Assembly: GCA_021324915.1 (NCBI GenBank)
Contig: JAJPIC010000024.1
Coordinates: 108,020 to 172,019 of the forward strand
Reading direction: 5' to 3'
DNA from: Beijerinckiaceae bacterium
GTDB taxonomy: Bacteria; Pseudomonadota; Alphaproteobacteria; Rhizobiales; Beijerinckiaceae
DNA length: 64,000 nucleotides
The position numbers were made by a program, and so were the translations under genes. Below are positions 17,857 to 27,605 of this stretch, piece by piece (the first letter of the stretch is position 1; every line of letters starts with the position of its first letter). Under the pieces are notes generated by a model, which was not told the origin of the DNA, did no database searches, and was given only the letters and a program-made list of their open reading frames with translations.

Positions 17857-19275
17857 ATGGGAAAAGTTACAGGTTTCCTCGAGATCGATCGGCGCGACCG
17901 GCGTTACTTGCCGGCTTCCGACCGCATCCGCAATTACAGGGAATTCATGATCCCGCTGTCGGAAGAGGCGACGCGGGACCAGGCTGCGCGCTGCATGAGC
18001 TGCGGCATTCCCTATTGTCATAACGGCTGTCCGGTCAACAATCAGATCCCCGACTGGAATGACCTCGTCTACCGCAAGGATTGGGAAGAAGCGGCGCGCA
18101 ATCTTCATTCGACGAATAATTTTCCGGAATTCACCGGCCGCGTCTGCCCGGCGCCGTGCGAAGCCGCATGCACGCTGAACCTCATCGACAGTCCGGTGAC
18201 CATCAAGACGATCGAATGCGCTATCGCCGATCGCGCGCTTGCAAGCGGCTGGACCAATCCGGAGCCGCCGACGAGCCGTACGGGGAAACGCGTGGCAATT
18301 ATCGGCTCGGGACCCGCGGGGCTTGCCTGCGCCCAGCAGCTCGCCCGCGTCGGCCACGAGGTGCATGTCTTTGAGAAGAATGGCAAGCCGGGCGGCCTGC
18401 TGCGCTACGGCATTCCGGACTTCAAGATGGAGAAACATCTGATCGACCGCCGCGTGCAGCAGATGGAAGCGGAAGGCGTGAACTTCCATTGCAATGTCCA
18501 TGTCGGCGTCGATCTCGATGCGGCGCAGCTCCTTGAGGAATTCGATGCCGTGGTGCTCGCCGGCGGGGCGGAAAAGCCGCGGGATCTTCCGATTCCCGGC
18601 CGCGATCTCGCCGGCATCCATTTCGCCATGGATTTCCTGCCTCAGCAGAACCGCCGCGTGAGCAAAGAGCCGTTCCAGACCAATCTGCCGATCCTTGCCG
18701 GGGCCAAACGCGTCATCGTGATCGGCGGAGGCGACACGGGGTCCGATTGCATCGGCACGTCGGTGCGCCAAGGCGCGGTCAGCATTCTACAGCTCGAAAT
18801 CATGCCCATGCCGCCGGAGAAGGAGGATAAGCTCCTCACTTGGCCGGAATGGCCGATGAAGCTGCGTACCTCGTCGAGCCACGAAGAAGGCGCCAAGCGC
18901 GATTTCGGCGTGCTCACCAAAGAATTTCGCGGCGAGAACGGCGCAGTCAAGCAGCTCATTTGCACGCGCCTCGATGCCAATATGAAGGAGATCCCCGACA
19001 GCAGCTTTGCGATCGATGCCGATCTCGTGCTGCTCGCCATGGGTTTCGTGTCGCCTATCCATGAGGGCCTGCTCGAGCGGCTCGGCGTCGCTTTCGATAA
19101 GCGCGGCAATGTCGCAGCCGATACGCTGAGCTACAAATCTTCGATCGACAAGGTCTTCGCTTGCGGCGACATGCGGCGCGGCCAATCGCTCGTCGTCTGG
19201 GCGATCCGCGAAGGGCGGCAGGCGGCACATGCCGTCGATCTTCATCTGATGGGCTCGACTCTCCTGCCGCGGTGA
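17857..19275 (+). CDS. gltD: Glutamate synthase small subunit
   Basis: Flavoprotein partner of GltB, 472 residues, that takes electrons from NADPH and passes them through iron-sulfur clusters. N-terminal cysteines [14 protein letters not shown] and CPAPCEAAC bind 4Fe-4S clusters. The FAD Rossmann motif is [15 protein letters not shown] and the NADPH motif [11 protein letters not shown]. The C-terminal [18 protein letters not shown] is typical. The track start at 17800 adds 19 unlikely residues. The ATG at 17857 begins [12 protein letters not shown], as in homologues. A cluster of palindromic repeats begins 10 bases after the stop. Confidence 0.96.
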   Translation: MGKVTGFLEIDRRDRRYLPASDRIRNYREFMIPLSEEATRDQAARCMSCGIPYCHNGCPVNNQIPDWNDLVYRKDWEEAARNLHSTNNFPEFTGRVCPAPCEAACTLNLIDSPVTIKTIECAIADRALASGWTNPEPPTSRTGKRVAIIGSGPAGLACAQQLARVGHEVHVFEKNGKPGGLLRYGIPDFKMEKHLIDRRVQQMEAEGVNFHCNVHVGVDLDAAQLLEEFDAVVLAGGAEKPRDLPIPGRDLAGIHFAMDFLPQQNRRVSKEPFQTNLPILAGAKRVIVIGGGDTGSDCIGTSVRQGAVSILQLEIMPMPPEKEDKLLTWPEWPMKLRTSSSHEEGAKRDFGVLTKEFRGENGAVKQLICTRLDANMKEIPDSSFAIDADLVLLAMGFVSPIHEGLLERLGVAFDKRGNVAADTLSYKSSIDKVFACGDMRRGQSLVVWAIREGRQAAHAVDLHLMGSTLLPR

Positions 19276-19285
19276 GAGGGCGCGC

Positions 19286-19713
19286 ACTTTCCCGGCCGGC
19301 GCAAAGCGCCGAGCCGGGACCCAGGGGCAAACGCACTTCGGCAACATTGTCCCGGTTGCCCCTCCCGGATCTTCGCCCTCGAACAAGTCCAAGGGCTCGT
19401 CCGGGAAAGAGGGCTCCCACTTTCCCGGCCGGCGTAAAGCGCCGAGCCGGGACCCAGGGGCAAACGCGTCTTCGGCAACATTATCCCGGTTGCCCCTAGA
19501 TCCCGGATCTTCGCCCTCGAACAAGTCCGAGGGCTCGTCCGGGAAAGTGGGCTATTAGCCCCAGCGCATCTGGATCCCGGATCTTCGCCCTCGGACAAAG
19601 CCGAGGGCTCGTCCGGGAAAGTGGGCTACCTAGATCCCGGATCTTCGCCCTCGAACAAGTCCGAGGGCTCGCCCGGCAAAGCGGCTCTCACTTTCCCGGC
19701 CGGCAACACCGGC
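19286..19713. repeat. Cluster of REP-like palindromic repeats behind gltD
   Basis: Two interleaved units fill the gap. Unit A (ACTTTCCCGGCCGGCG... ending GGTTGCCCCT, about 78 bases) occurs at 19286-19363 and 19419-19497, with a fragment at 19690-19703. Unit B (CCCGGATCTTCGCCCTCG... ending TCCGGGAAA, about 45 bases) occurs at 19363-19407, 19501-19546, 19575-19620 and 19635-19680. Each B folds into a stem (TCCCGGA with TCCGGGA, then CCCTCG with CGAGGG). Copies differ by one or two bases, and the CGGACAAAGCCG change in the third copy keeps the inner stem paired. Confidence 0.9.
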
Positions 19714-20186
19714 TATTTCGCCTTGGCGAGCAGGCCATTCCACACGTCGCGCACCGACGTGCCGTTGCAATAGACATTGTCGATCTGCCAGCCGTTATCC
19801 GACTTCACCAGCTTGAAGACGAAATAGTGAGTCGGAGATTTTTGGCCGGCCAGATTCTGCGTCAGGACCGCCGAGACTTGCGCAGCCTCGCCGTCAACCG
19901 ACACTTTCCGGATCTCGATGGGCTTGGTGAGCGAGAAATCATTGCCCTGGACGAAGAAGTCGTCGTCCATATTGCCGCTCTTCGTGACGCGTTGATACAG
20001 ATCGAGAAGGCTCGGATCGAAGACCTGTGCGGCGAGCTTGTCGTCGAAACCGTTCTTGGGCGGATCGTTTCCCGGTCCATAGCTCGCATAGAGTGCTTTG
20101 ACGGCGTCTTCAGGTGATTGGAATTGTGCGGCAAGCGGAGTCGCAAAGACGAGGCACAGGATCGCGAACACCAGGAACCGACGCAT
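19713..20186 (-). CDS. Exported DUF3828-like protein
   Basis: Protein of 157 residues with a clear signal peptide MRRFLVFAILCLVFATPLAAQ. The mature part, SPEDAVKALYASYGPG... to GWQIDNVYC, is an NTF2-like fold of the kind catalogued as DUF3828, of unknown function, acting in the periplasm. The track start at 20282 is rejected because it runs into the permease gene. The ATG at 20186 has GGGAGG twelve bases upstream; a GTG one codon earlier is also possible. It lies 40 bases downstream of the permease gene on the same strand. Confidence 0.72.
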   Translation of the reverse strand: MRRFLVFAILCLVFATPLAAQFQSPEDAVKALYASYGPGNDPPKNGFDDKLAAQVFDPSLLDLYQRVTKSGNMDDDFFVQGNDFSLTKPIEIRKVSVDGEAAQVSAVLTQNLAGQKSPTHYFVFKLVKSDNGWQIDNVYCNGTSVRDVWNGLLAKAK

Positions 20187-20226
20187 CACGATATCCTCCC
20201 GTTTGCTTCGGATTATCGCCTTCGCG

Positions 20227-21720
20227 CTAAATGCCGCGCGCAAGACGGCTGTGCGTGCGGCCATAAAGGAAATAGATCGCAAGCCCGATGACGAGCCAGA
20301 TGGCGAGCCTGATCCAGGTGTCGGGCGGCAGCCCTATCATCAGAAAGACCGATGCCAATGCGCCGAGCGGGGCGATCAGAGCTACCGCCGGCACTCTGAA
20401 CGGCCGATGAATCTCGGGATGGCGGAAGCGCAAGATGAGTACGCCGAAACACACGATCGTGAACGCGAAGAGCGTACCGATCGAGACAAGCTCCCCGACT
20501 AGCCCGATCGGGGCGAGCCCGGAGAGAAGCGCAACCGCAAGCCCGGTGACGATTGTCGTTATGTATGGCGTGCGAAAGCGCGGATGAACACGCGCCGCGA
20601 TCGGCGGGAGGAGTCCGTCGTGCGCCATCGAATAAAAGATCCGCGATTGCGCGAGCAGCAGGACCAGAACGACCGAGCTGAGCCCCAGGATGGCGCCGAA
20701 TTTCACCGCAGGCGCAAAGAATCCGAAGCCGATGTGATCGACGCCGACCGCGATCGGGTCCGGAACGTTGAGCTTGTCATAGGGTATGATTCCGGTAATG
20801 ACGAGGCCGACGAGAACATAGAGCACTGTGCAAATGCCGAGCGAACCCAGGATCGACCGCGACATGTCGCGCTGCGGATCCAAGGATTCCTGCGCCGCGG
20901 TCGAGACCGCATCAAATCCGATATAGGAGAAGAACACGACGCCCGCGCCGCGCAGAACGCCGCCCCAACCATAATGCCCCGGCCCGAGCGAAGGGGGAAC
21001 AAAGGCGCCATGCGGATTCGTGGCGGTGACCCAATTCGAGGTTTTGAAAAACCACATGCCGATGAGAATGAAAGAGACGATAATCGCGAGCTTTATGGCA
21101 ACGATCAGATTGTTGACGCGAGCCGAATCGCGAATGCCGATCACAAGCAACGTGCTGACGCCGACGATAACCAGTGCGGCCGGAACATTGAAAATCGCAT
21201 CGGTATGGGACCATTTATAGGTTGCAGGATCGAAGACGAAGGGCGCGCTCGCGTAGGCGGAAGGAATATGGATACCGAGATCGCGTAGGAAGCTCGTGAC
21301 ATAGCCCGACCAGCCGATGGCAACGGTTGCCGACCCCAGTGCATATTCGAGGATAAGGTCCCATCCGATCATCCAAGCGATGAACTCGCCCATGGTTGCA
21401 TAGGCATAAGTATAGGCGCTGCCGGCGACGGGTACGGTCGAGGCCATTTCCGCATAGCAAAGGCCGGCGAGCGTGCAGGCAAAGCCCGAGAGAATGAAGG
21501 ACAGCGCGATGGCGGGGCCGGCGAATTCGGCCGCGGCATGGCCGGTCAGCACGAAAATGCCGGCGCCGATAATTCCGCCGATGCCGAGCGCGATGAGGCT
21601 CGGCAGACGCAACGTTCGTTTCAGCGGCGGGTTCCCGTGCGCGACGATCCGCTGTACTTCGGTATCCGCAGCCTCCGCCTCGAGGAGCGCGATTGGCTTG
21701 CATGCGAAAAGATCGGTCAT
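20227..21720 (-). CDS. APC-family amino acid permease, cationic-amino-acid-transporter type
   Basis: Inner-membrane amino acid transporter of 497 residues with about 12-14 helices. The first helix carries the APC signature [14 protein letters not shown]. Further marks are [29 protein letters not shown] and [15 protein letters not shown] in the central region, typical of the CAT/YfnA group. The ATG overlaps the stop of mtnA (ATGA) on the same strand. Substrate cannot be fixed, and the pairing with methionine salvage makes a sulfur amino acid possible but unproven. Confidence 0.88.
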   Translation of the reverse strand: MTDLFACKPIALLEAEAADTEVQRIVAHGNPPLKRTLRLPSLIALGIGGIIGAGIFVLTGHAAAEFAGPAIALSFILSGFACTLAGLCYAEMASTVPVAGSAYTYAYATMGEFIAWMIGWDLILEYALGSATVAIGWSGYVTSFLRDLGIHIPSAYASAPFVFDPATYKWSHTDAIFNVPAALVIVGVSTLLVIGIRDSARVNNLIVAIKLAIIVSFILIGMWFFKTSNWVTATNPHGAFVPPSLGPGHYGWGGVLRGAGVVFFSYIGFDAVSTAAQESLDPQRDMSRSILGSLGICTVLYVLVGLVITGIIPYDKLNVPDPIAVGVDHIGFGFFAPAVKFGAILGLSSVVLVLLLAQSRIFYSMAHDGLLPPIAARVHPRFRTPYITTIVTGLAVALLSGLAPIGLVGELVSIGTLFAFTIVCFGVLILRFRHPEIHRPFRVPAVALIAPLGALASVFLMIGLPPDTWIRLAIWLVIGLAIYFLYGRTHSRLARGI

Positions 21721-22925
21721 GATTTCCCCCCTCGACCGGTATGCGAAAAAGTGGCCACCGGTTCTTCGCGTAAATCCAGCTCTAATTCTTTGGCATCGAT
21801 CGCGTTCGTGGTTTTGGATCGACTCGATCCAGAATCGTCGCGATCTCGGACGCGCTCGGGAAATGCGGTGGCGAGCGCGAGCTTGTTCGGTTCGAGGACG
21901 CCGCGTTCGGTTATGAGACCGCTGACGAGCCGCGCCGGCGTCACGTCAAAAGCCGGGTTGGCGGCAGGACTTGCTTTCGGCGTCAAGCGGATCGTTTCGA
22001 CGCGCCCGTCCTCGGTCAGGCCGCGCACATGGGTCACTTCACGTTCGCTGCGCTCTTCGATGGGGATCTGGCTTGCGTCTTCGAGCGAGAAGTCGATCGA
22101 GGAGGAAGGCGCGGCCACATAGAAGGGCACGCCATTGTCATGCGCGGCAAGCGCCTTGAGATATGTGCCGATCTTGTTGCAGACGTCGCCCGTCGCGGTC
22201 GTGCGGTCGGTGCCGACGATGACGAGGTCGATGGCGCCACGCTGCATGAGATGGCCGCCGGCATTATCGACGATAACCCGATGCGGAATGTTCTCATGGG
22301 CGAGCTCCCAGGCGGTGAGCGAAGCGCCTTGATTGCGCGGCCGCGTCTCATCGACAAAGACGCGGATGTCGATGCCGGCGTCGTGCGCCTTGTAGATCGG
22401 TGCCGTGGCCGTGCCCCAATCGACGGTGGCGAGCCAGCCGGCATTGCAATGGGTGAGGATATTCACCGGGCCGCCTTTCTTTTCGGCGATCGCGCGGATG
22501 AGGTCGAGGCCATGTCGGCCGATTGCGGCACATTGAGCTATATCGATTTCGGCGAGTTCTCCGGCGCCCGCGAGCGCTGCGTCATAGCGCGCGCTCGGCG
22601 GAAGAGACTGCAAGCGATGTTTCATTGCGGCGAGCGCCCAGGCGAGATTGACGGCGGTCGGGCGCGTTGCGAGCAGTTCTGCGGAAGCCGCGGCAAGCCC
22701 CGCATCCGACGGGTCTCGTCGCATTGCAAGGGCGAGGCCATAGGCGGCGGTAACGCCGATCAGCGGCGCGCCGCGAACTTTCATATCCTTGATCGCAATG
22801 GCTGCGTCAGTCAGGTTCTTGAGGCTCAAGATGACGAATTCGTGCGGCAGCCGGGTCTGGTCGATGATCCTGACCTCGCCACCATCCCGCCAGATTGTTC
22901 GATAAGGATTTCCATCGACGCGCAT
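21717..22925 (-). CDS. mtnA: S-methyl-5-thioribose-1-phosphate isomerase with extended C-terminus
   Basis: Methionine-salvage enzyme that converts methylthioribose 1-phosphate to methylthioribulose 1-phosphate. From ATG 22925 ([12 protein letters not shown], as in homologues) it has 402 residues. The active-site Cys is in [18 protein letters not shown] and the catalytic Asp in [36 protein letters not shown] is conserved. The normal enzyme ends near [13 protein letters not shown]. About 40 extra residues ([20 protein letters not shown] and onward) come from a palindromic intergenic-type element now read as protein. The earlier ATG at 22946 and the track start at 22973 are less likely. Confidence 0.93.
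   Translation of the reverse strand: MRVDGNPYRTIWRDGGEVRIIDQTRLPHEFVILSLKNLTDAAIAIKDMKVRGAPLIGVTAAYGLALAMRRDPSDAGLAAASAELLATRPTAVNLAWALAAMKHRLQSLPPSARYDAALAGAGELAEIDIAQCAAIGRHGLDLIRAIAEKKGGPVNILTHCNAGWLATVDWGTATAPIYKAHDAGIDIRVFVDETRPRNQGASLTAWELAHENIPHRVIVDNAGGHLMQRGAIDLVIVGTDRTTATGDVCNKIGTYLKALAAHDNGVPFYVAAPSSSIDFSLEDASQIPIEERSEREVTHVRGLTEDGRVETIRLTPKASPAANPAFDVTPARLVSGLITERGVLEPNKLALATAFPERVRDRDDSGSSRSKTTNAIDAKELELDLREEPVATFSHTGRGGKS
21733..21855. repeat. Palindromic dispersed-type element inside the 3' end of mtnA
   Basis: The stretch contains CGACCGGTATGCGAAAAAGT, ACCGGTTCTTCGCG, CTAATTCTTTGGCATCGATC and the near-perfect palindrome TTTTGGATCGACTCGATCCA. This vocabulary matches the intergenic mosaic elements (RIME-like) that I recall from many Rhizobiales genomes. 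Here it lies in the mtnA frame and supplies the last 40 or so codons, up to the ribosome site of the overlapping permease gene. Confidence 0.6.
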
Positions 22926-23071
22926 GCGATCACCCACGTGCAGCATAAGAGCGCGCGGCCGCCTCTGCCGCAATGCTCCTTGAGATGAACGGCCAAAAGC
23001 CGCCTAATTAACAAGCTTTTAACGAAATCTGCTGCAGTCTCCTAACCCGTTGTTAACCCGGGGTCGCACCC

Positions 23072-24187
23072 ATGGATTTGGAACCGCAAAACGAACCGAA
23101 ACTCGCTGTGCCCGTGCCCGACGCGCCCGATCAGGCTGCGCAGGGGGCCGGCGCTGCACCGGGAAGCGCGGCAGCCGGGGCGCCCCAAGCGGCTCTTTCC
23201 GGTCCAGCCGAAACTGCCGCCGCGCCAGAGACGGCTCCGGCCAGTGTGCCGCAACCGGAAGCGCCGAAGGAAGATCCCAAAGGGAAGAAACAAGAAGCGG
23301 TACCGAGCGTGCCGCCCATTCCGAGTTCGGCGCTTGTCATTCTGCCGCCCTCGATGCGCAGGTTCGAATCCGAGAAGGAGAGGGAGCCGAAGCGCCCGGC
23401 AGGTCGCGGCGGATTGTTCCGCTATGCCTCGCGCGCGGCCATCTTCCTCCTGCTCGCAGGCGGAGCCTTTGCCGCAGGGGGGCGTTATCTCGGATCGGTC
23501 CCGTTGCTCCATGGCGCAGCTGATCCCTCCGCGCCCGCTTGGCAAGCTGCAAAGAACAATAATGACCCGAGTGCCGGCAGCGCCCAGGCTACGACGGCCG
23601 CTTTGAGCGATCAGGTCCATGGCCTCGAAGCGAGGTTCGACGCGATGCAAAGCGCCGTCGAGACGCATGCGCCGGACGAAATTCGCTCGCTCCAAGAGAA
23701 TATCGACGCGCTGAAAGCGAGCCTCGAGGCGGAAAAGGCGCAGACCGATGCCTCGATCGCGCAACTTTCGGCCAAGCTGGATCAATTGGAGAAATTGAAC
23801 CCACGTCTTGCAGCGCTCGAGAAAAACGAGCGCGGGGAGGCGAAGTCCGAGAAAGCGATCGATCCGAAGGCCATTCAGGCAACGCTGGAGCGGGCGGCAA
23901 GGTCCGAAAGGGCGGATGCGATGACCACGGCTTCCGTGCCGGCGAATGTCGAATCGAAGGCGCAACCGGCGGCGGTCGAGCCGCAGAGAAAGCCGCCGCT
24001 CCTGACCAATTGGGTCGTGCGTGACGTCTATGACGGAATCGCGCTCGTCGAAGGTCCGGAAGGCGCCATCGAAGTCATGCCGGGCGACGTGCTTCCCGGT
24101 GCCGGCGTCGTCAAATCGATCGAGCGGCGCGGCGGCGGCTGGGTCGTTCTGACGAGCCGCGGCCTCGTTCAATACGCCGGCGAATAG
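23072..24187 (+). CDS. Single-helix membrane protein with coiled coil, hypothetical
   Basis: Protein of 371 residues. The N-terminal 110 residues are disordered, Ala/Pro-rich and cytoplasmic. One membrane helix follows at about 118-137 (AIFLLLAGGAFAAGGRY). A coiled coil spans about 180-250 (LEARFDAMQSAVE... SLQENIDALKASLEAEKAQ). The C-terminal 65 residues (LTNWVVRDVYDGIALVEGPE, then EVMPGDVLPGAG) form a small beta domain like a periplasmic SH3-type or PilP-like unit. Such proteins are common in Rhizobiales without assigned function. It is divergent from mtnA and closed by a strong terminator. Confidence 0.75.
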   Translation: MDLEPQNEPKLAVPVPDAPDQAAQGAGAAPGSAAAGAPQAALSGPAETAAAPETAPASVPQPEAPKEDPKGKKQEAVPSVPPIPSSALVILPPSMRRFESEKEREPKRPAGRGGLFRYASRAAIFLLLAGGAFAAGGRYLGSVPLLHGAADPSAPAWQAAKNNNDPSAGSAQATTAALSDQVHGLEARFDAMQSAVETHAPDEIRSLQENIDALKASLEAEKAQTDASIAQLSAKLDQLEKLNPRLAALEKNERGEAKSEKAIDPKAIQATLERAARSERADAMTTASVPANVESKAQPAAVEPQRKPPLLTNWVVRDVYDGIALVEGPEGAIEVMPGDVLPGAGVVKSIERRGGGWVVLTSRGLVQYAGE

Positions 24188-24230
24188 GATCGACTTTATC
24201 CGCTTTGCGCCCGCTCGCGGAGAAGTCTAT

Positions 24231-24260
24231 CGTTCCCTCCCCAAAAGGGAGGGAACGTTT
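24231..24260 (+). terminator. Terminator between convergent genes
   Basis: CGTTCCCTCCC pairs perfectly with GGGAGGGAACG around CAAAA and is followed by TTT. The convergent Fsr-type gene stops within its last bases, so the hairpin may serve both strands. Confidence 0.75.
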
Positions 24261-25462
24261 CATTTTACGTCCTTGGGCAGAAAATAGGCGAGAAGCCCGA
24301 TGGCAGGCAGGAAGGCGGTCACGTGGTAGACCGCTCGAATGCTCGTGAGATCGGCAAGCTCGCCAAGCACCGCCGCGCCCAATCCGGCCATGCCGAAAGC
24401 AAAGCCAAAGAACAATCCGGCGACCGTGCCGACGCGTCCCGGCAAAAGCTCCTGCGCAAAGACGATGATCGCCGAGAAAGCCGAGGAGAGAACGAAGCCG
24501 ATGATGAAGGCGAGCACGCCCGTCGCCGGCAGATTGGCGAAGGGCAGGGCGAGCGTGAACGGCAGGACGCCGAGGATCGAGCCCCATATGACATAGCGCC
24601 GGCCGATCTTGTCACCGATCGGTCCGCCGAAAAACGTGCCGAGTGCCGAGGCGGCCAGAAAGACGAAGAGAAAGATCTGCGCCGTCGGGACGGATACGCC
24701 GAACTTCGAAATCAGATAGAAGGTGAAATAGCTGTTGAGGCTCGCGAGATAAACGAATTTCGAGAAGACGAGCGCCAGCAGGATCGCAATCGAGATGGCG
24801 ACGTGTTTGCGCGTCAGGCCTTCGGCATGAAGCTGTCGGCGCGGCCGCTGCGGCTTGTTGGCAACCTGCGCCGCATACCAATTGCTGATGCCTATCAAGA
24901 GGCCGATGGCGAGAAGCGGCACGAGCGAAAGCCAAGCGATCGCCCGCTGCCCATGCGGCACGATGATAAAGGCAGCGAGCAAAGGCCCTGTCGCAGCACC
25001 CGTGTTGCCGCCGACCTGAAACAGGGATTGCGCAAAGCCGTGCCGGCCGCCCGCCGCCATCCGCGCCACGCGCGAAGCTTCCGGATGAAAAATGGACGAG
25101 CCAATGCCGACCAAGGCGGCTGCGAGGACCACTTGGCTGAAATCGCGCGCCATCGAGAGCAGAAGAAGGCCGATCAAGGTTGCGCCCATGCCGACCGGCA
25201 GCGAATAGGGACGCGGATGCCGGTCCGTGGAGAGACCGACGAGCGGCTGCAGCAGCGAGGCCGTGAGCTGAAAGGCGAGCGTGATTATGCCGACCTGGCC
25301 GAAGTCGAGATGAAACGAACTCTTGATGACGGGATAGATCGCCGGCAGCAAAGACTGAACGGTGTCGTTCAGAAGATGCGCGAGACTGAGCGTCAGGAGC
25401 AGAGCGAAAAGAGTAGTCTCACCGGTTCCGTGGCCGGACCGGACTTCAGCTTTGGCGTCCAT
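24260..25462 (-). CDS. fsr: MFS exporter, fosmidomycin-resistance (Fsr) type
   Basis: Inner-membrane proton-coupled exporter of 400 residues with 12 predicted helices. The N-terminus SLAHLLNDTVQSLLPAIYPV and the segment GIGSSIFHPEASRVARMAAG are the conserved marks of the Fsr subfamily. VGLSTDRHPRPY corresponds to the MFS loop 2-3 motif. E. coli Fsr confers fosmidomycin resistance when overproduced; the natural substrate is unknown. It stands alone between convergent and divergent neighbours. Confidence 0.88.
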   Translation of the reverse strand: MDAKAEVRSGHGTGETTLFALLLTLSLAHLLNDTVQSLLPAIYPVIKSSFHLDFGQVGIITLAFQLTASLLQPLVGLSTDRHPRPYSLPVGMGATLIGLLLLSMARDFSQVVLAAALVGIGSSIFHPEASRVARMAAGGRHGFAQSLFQVGGNTGAATGPLLAAFIIVPHGQRAIAWLSLVPLLAIGLLIGISNWYAAQVANKPQRPRRQLHAEGLTRKHVAISIAILLALVFSKFVYLASLNSYFTFYLISKFGVSVPTAQIFLFVFLAASALGTFFGGPIGDKIGRRYVIWGSILGVLPFTLALPFANLPATGVLAFIIGFVLSSAFSAIIVFAQELLPGRVGTVAGLFFGFAFGMAGLGAAVLGELADLTSIRAVYHVTAFLPAIGLLAYFLPKDVK

Positions 25463-25708
25463 GGTTGATGTGTCGCGGTCGTGCTAAGTGCCGGCAGACG
25501 GGTCGCGCGAGACCCACGGCGGGCGGATATTTTCCCAGGCTCGTTTTAGTCTCAAGATGTTGAATTGGCAAGGATCGGTCGCAGAGTCTTGATGCCGCAT
25601 AGCCGGGCGATCAATTCCTGGGTCAAGGAAAGGCCGAGCCTATATTGAACGCTTGATCGGCAGCTCCAATTTTCCGCAGATCCGAAGGGCGCGAACAGGA
25701 GGGGCGAC

Positions 25709-25945
25709 ATGAACGACAATTCGATGGTGGACCCTAGGCTCGAAGCCATTATTGCCGCCGAGCGACAGCGCTGCATCAACCGCGTGTTGAAATATGCGGC
25801 GCTTCGCGATCAGGCCGCGATCGATCTCGACAAGGCAGCGCTGGGGGAGGGCGATGACCTGCCGAGCGAAGGCGCTTCGGAACGAGCGCGCATGCAGGCG
25901 GAAGTCGCGCGCGATGTTGCGCGTTTCCTGGAAGAAGAGGCCTAG
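25709..25945 (+). CDS. Small hypothetical helical protein, 78 aa
   Basis: ATG 25709 follows an excellent AGGAGGGG ribosome site. The product (NDNSMVDPRLEAIIAAERQR... RMQAEVARDVARFLEEEA) is charged, almost wholly helical and lacks a signal or membrane helix. I do not recognise a family. It is convergent with the next gene. Confidence 0.6.
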   Translation: MNDNSMVDPRLEAIIAAERQRCINRVLKYAALRDQAAIDLDKAALGEGDDLPSEGASERARMQAEVARDVARFLEEEA

Positions 25946-25966
25946 GGGCAGTGTGCTCGCGGCCGC

Positions 25967-26305
25967 TTATTGGGCGGCCTGAAGCGCCCAAGTCGGCACC
26001 GTAGATTTCGCGGGGAACGTGCCGAACGAGCAAGTTTCCCAGAAGCTCCGGTCGGAAGGCCGCAACCTCCAGGCGTCGTGCTCTTGCGCGGTCAGGGCGC
26101 GAAACTCACCCCGCCGATTGATCAATCCCACTGCCGTCTGGTCGTCGGTCACGACGGCGAGATCCGGCGTGACGCAGGTGAACTTGTAGCGATCCTCGTT
26201 CGCCCACCACGAGACGCAGAAGCCCTGATCGCGCACGCCGAGATAAACCTTGCGGCCGTCGATTTCGTACGCGCGAATAAAAACTTCGTCGAATATTTTC
26301 GGCAT
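25967..26305 (-). CDS. Hypothetical cytoplasmic protein, 112 aa
   Basis: The product has a mixed alpha/beta composition with many aromatic residues (YLGVRDQGFCVSWWANEDRYKF, split across two strands, and RSFWETCSFGTFPAKSTVPTW). No signal peptide or helix is visible. The ribosome site is weak. I recognise no family. Codon use resembles its neighbours, and the frame is the only long one here. Confidence 0.55.
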   Translation of the reverse strand: MPKIFDEVFIRAYEIDGRKVYLGVRDQGFCVSWWANEDRYKFTCVTPDLAVVTDDQTAVGLINRRGEFRALTAQEHDAWRLRPSDRSFWETCSFGTFPAKSTVPTWALQAAQ

Positions 26306-26484
26306 GGAAAAACTCTGAAAATATATGACCGAAATAATAAAGCTTTAAGCATCCGTGACATTGCAACGATCGGCGGAGCAACGCAAGGGAATTAAGAGAG
26401 AATTAAGCAAGCGCTCGTAATCGCGCGGCCGCTCAAGGTGGTCCGGACTCTCGTGATTGCGTGACAAGCTGATGATGTAGCGCG

Positions 26485-27531
26485 CTAAATCAGTTTAAGT
26501 CTGATTTGCCAGTAGAAGCGCAGGAGCTCGAGGAACAGCGCATGAAGCTGCCTGAAAATGGGTCCGCCTGCGCGAGCCTGGGCCGCCTTTCTCGCCAAAG
26601 TATGCATCGCCTGGGTTAAAATGCCGATCGATGAGGTTCTCCTCGCGAACTCGTCGATGTGCGACGCGACATGCGCAAGGATGAGCTTGGTTGCGATCGA
26701 GGCGAGTTCTGTTCCCGGCTCGAAGGGCAAAAGATTGTTGAGCGCCGCGGTCCTGGTGAATCTATTGGCACCGTGAATTCGATAGGCGGAGAGCGTCCTC
26801 TCGATCAGAATGCTGCCGGTGAATGCGTTGATGGCATAATTGAAAAATGCATCCGTCGATCGCCTGAGGTCCGCCAGACCCGGGCAATCGACGAAGAGCG
26901 CAAGCGCATCGCGCCGGTACATGGTTCCGGAAGTCGGCGCCCACACCCAATCGAGGGTGGTCGGTCGAACAAATTTCACCTTGAGGCATTCGCGCTGAGC
27001 ACGCGCAAACAAGGCGTGGCCATCGGGGATCCGGCCGGACTCGGTGAGTGCAATCTCCAAGAAGCTTTTCGGATCGCGTTTGCCGCTCGCATCGAAGACT
27101 GTTCCCAGCACGACGGCTTTGTTGACGACCTGCGCCATATCGCTCGAGGTAAATCCGACTGCGAACGGCGCCGACATATGAACGAAATAATGTGTTTCGG
27201 CGAAAGCCTCGAATAGATAATCGTCGGCGTCCACGAACACGACATATTCGCCGGACGACTGGTGATAGCCGTCGAGACAGGCCGCACTTTGCCCGGCATT
27301 GCTCGACTTGAAGATTGTTTGAAGCTTGGGATGATCTCTCTTGAGAGTCGAAACCACGTCAGCCGAGTCATCCGTGGAACAATCGTCGACGACGATACAT
27401 TCGATATTGGGGTAGGTCTGGCTGAAAATCGACTCGACACACTGGGGCAAAAATCGTCCATAATTGTAATTGATCACGATGAAACTGATGGTCGGCAATT
27501 GGGCGCCGGCAAATGGATCGCAAAAGCTCAT
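26485..27531 (-). CDS. Family 2 glycosyltransferase
   Basis: Cytoplasmic inverting glycosyltransferase of 348 residues that would add a sugar from a nucleotide donor to the growing polysaccharide unit. GT-A fold marks are ISFIVINYNYGRFLPQCVESI (residues about 15-35), IECIVVDDCSTDDSADV, and the metal-binding DxD in YVVFVDADDYLFEAF. The C-terminal 90 residues hold amphipathic helices. It is the leftmost gene of the polysaccharide locus and is divergent from the TupA-like gene. Confidence 0.88.
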   Translation of the reverse strand: MSFCDPFAGAQLPTISFIVINYNYGRFLPQCVESIFSQTYPNIECIVVDDCSTDDSADVVSTLKRDHPKLQTIFKSSNAGQSAACLDGYHQSSGEYVVFVDADDYLFEAFAETHYFVHMSAPFAVGFTSSDMAQVVNKAVVLGTVFDASGKRDPKSFLEIALTESGRIPDGHALFARAQRECLKVKFVRPTTLDWVWAPTSGTMYRRDALALFVDCPGLADLRRSTDAFFNYAINAFTGSILIERTLSAYRIHGANRFTRTAALNNLLPFEPGTELASIATKLILAHVASHIDEFARRTSSIGILTQAMHTLARKAAQARAGGPIFRQLHALFLELLRFYWQIRLKLI

Positions 27532-27605
27532 AAAATATCCGTATGCAATGCGGCAATTGCGTCCGGCAAAATGCTCAGACGCTCAGAAATTTTGTTAGGT
27601 ATACT

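Noticed and set aside
19286-19713. CRISPR array
   Set aside because: Units are palindromic, of two kinds, directly abutting or irregularly spaced, without unique spacers of constant length, and no cas genes are present.
24323-25468. Plus-strand 381-residue ORF opposite the Fsr-type gene
   Set aside because: Charged low-complexity reading of the complement; the minus strand has a full MFS protein with 12 helices.
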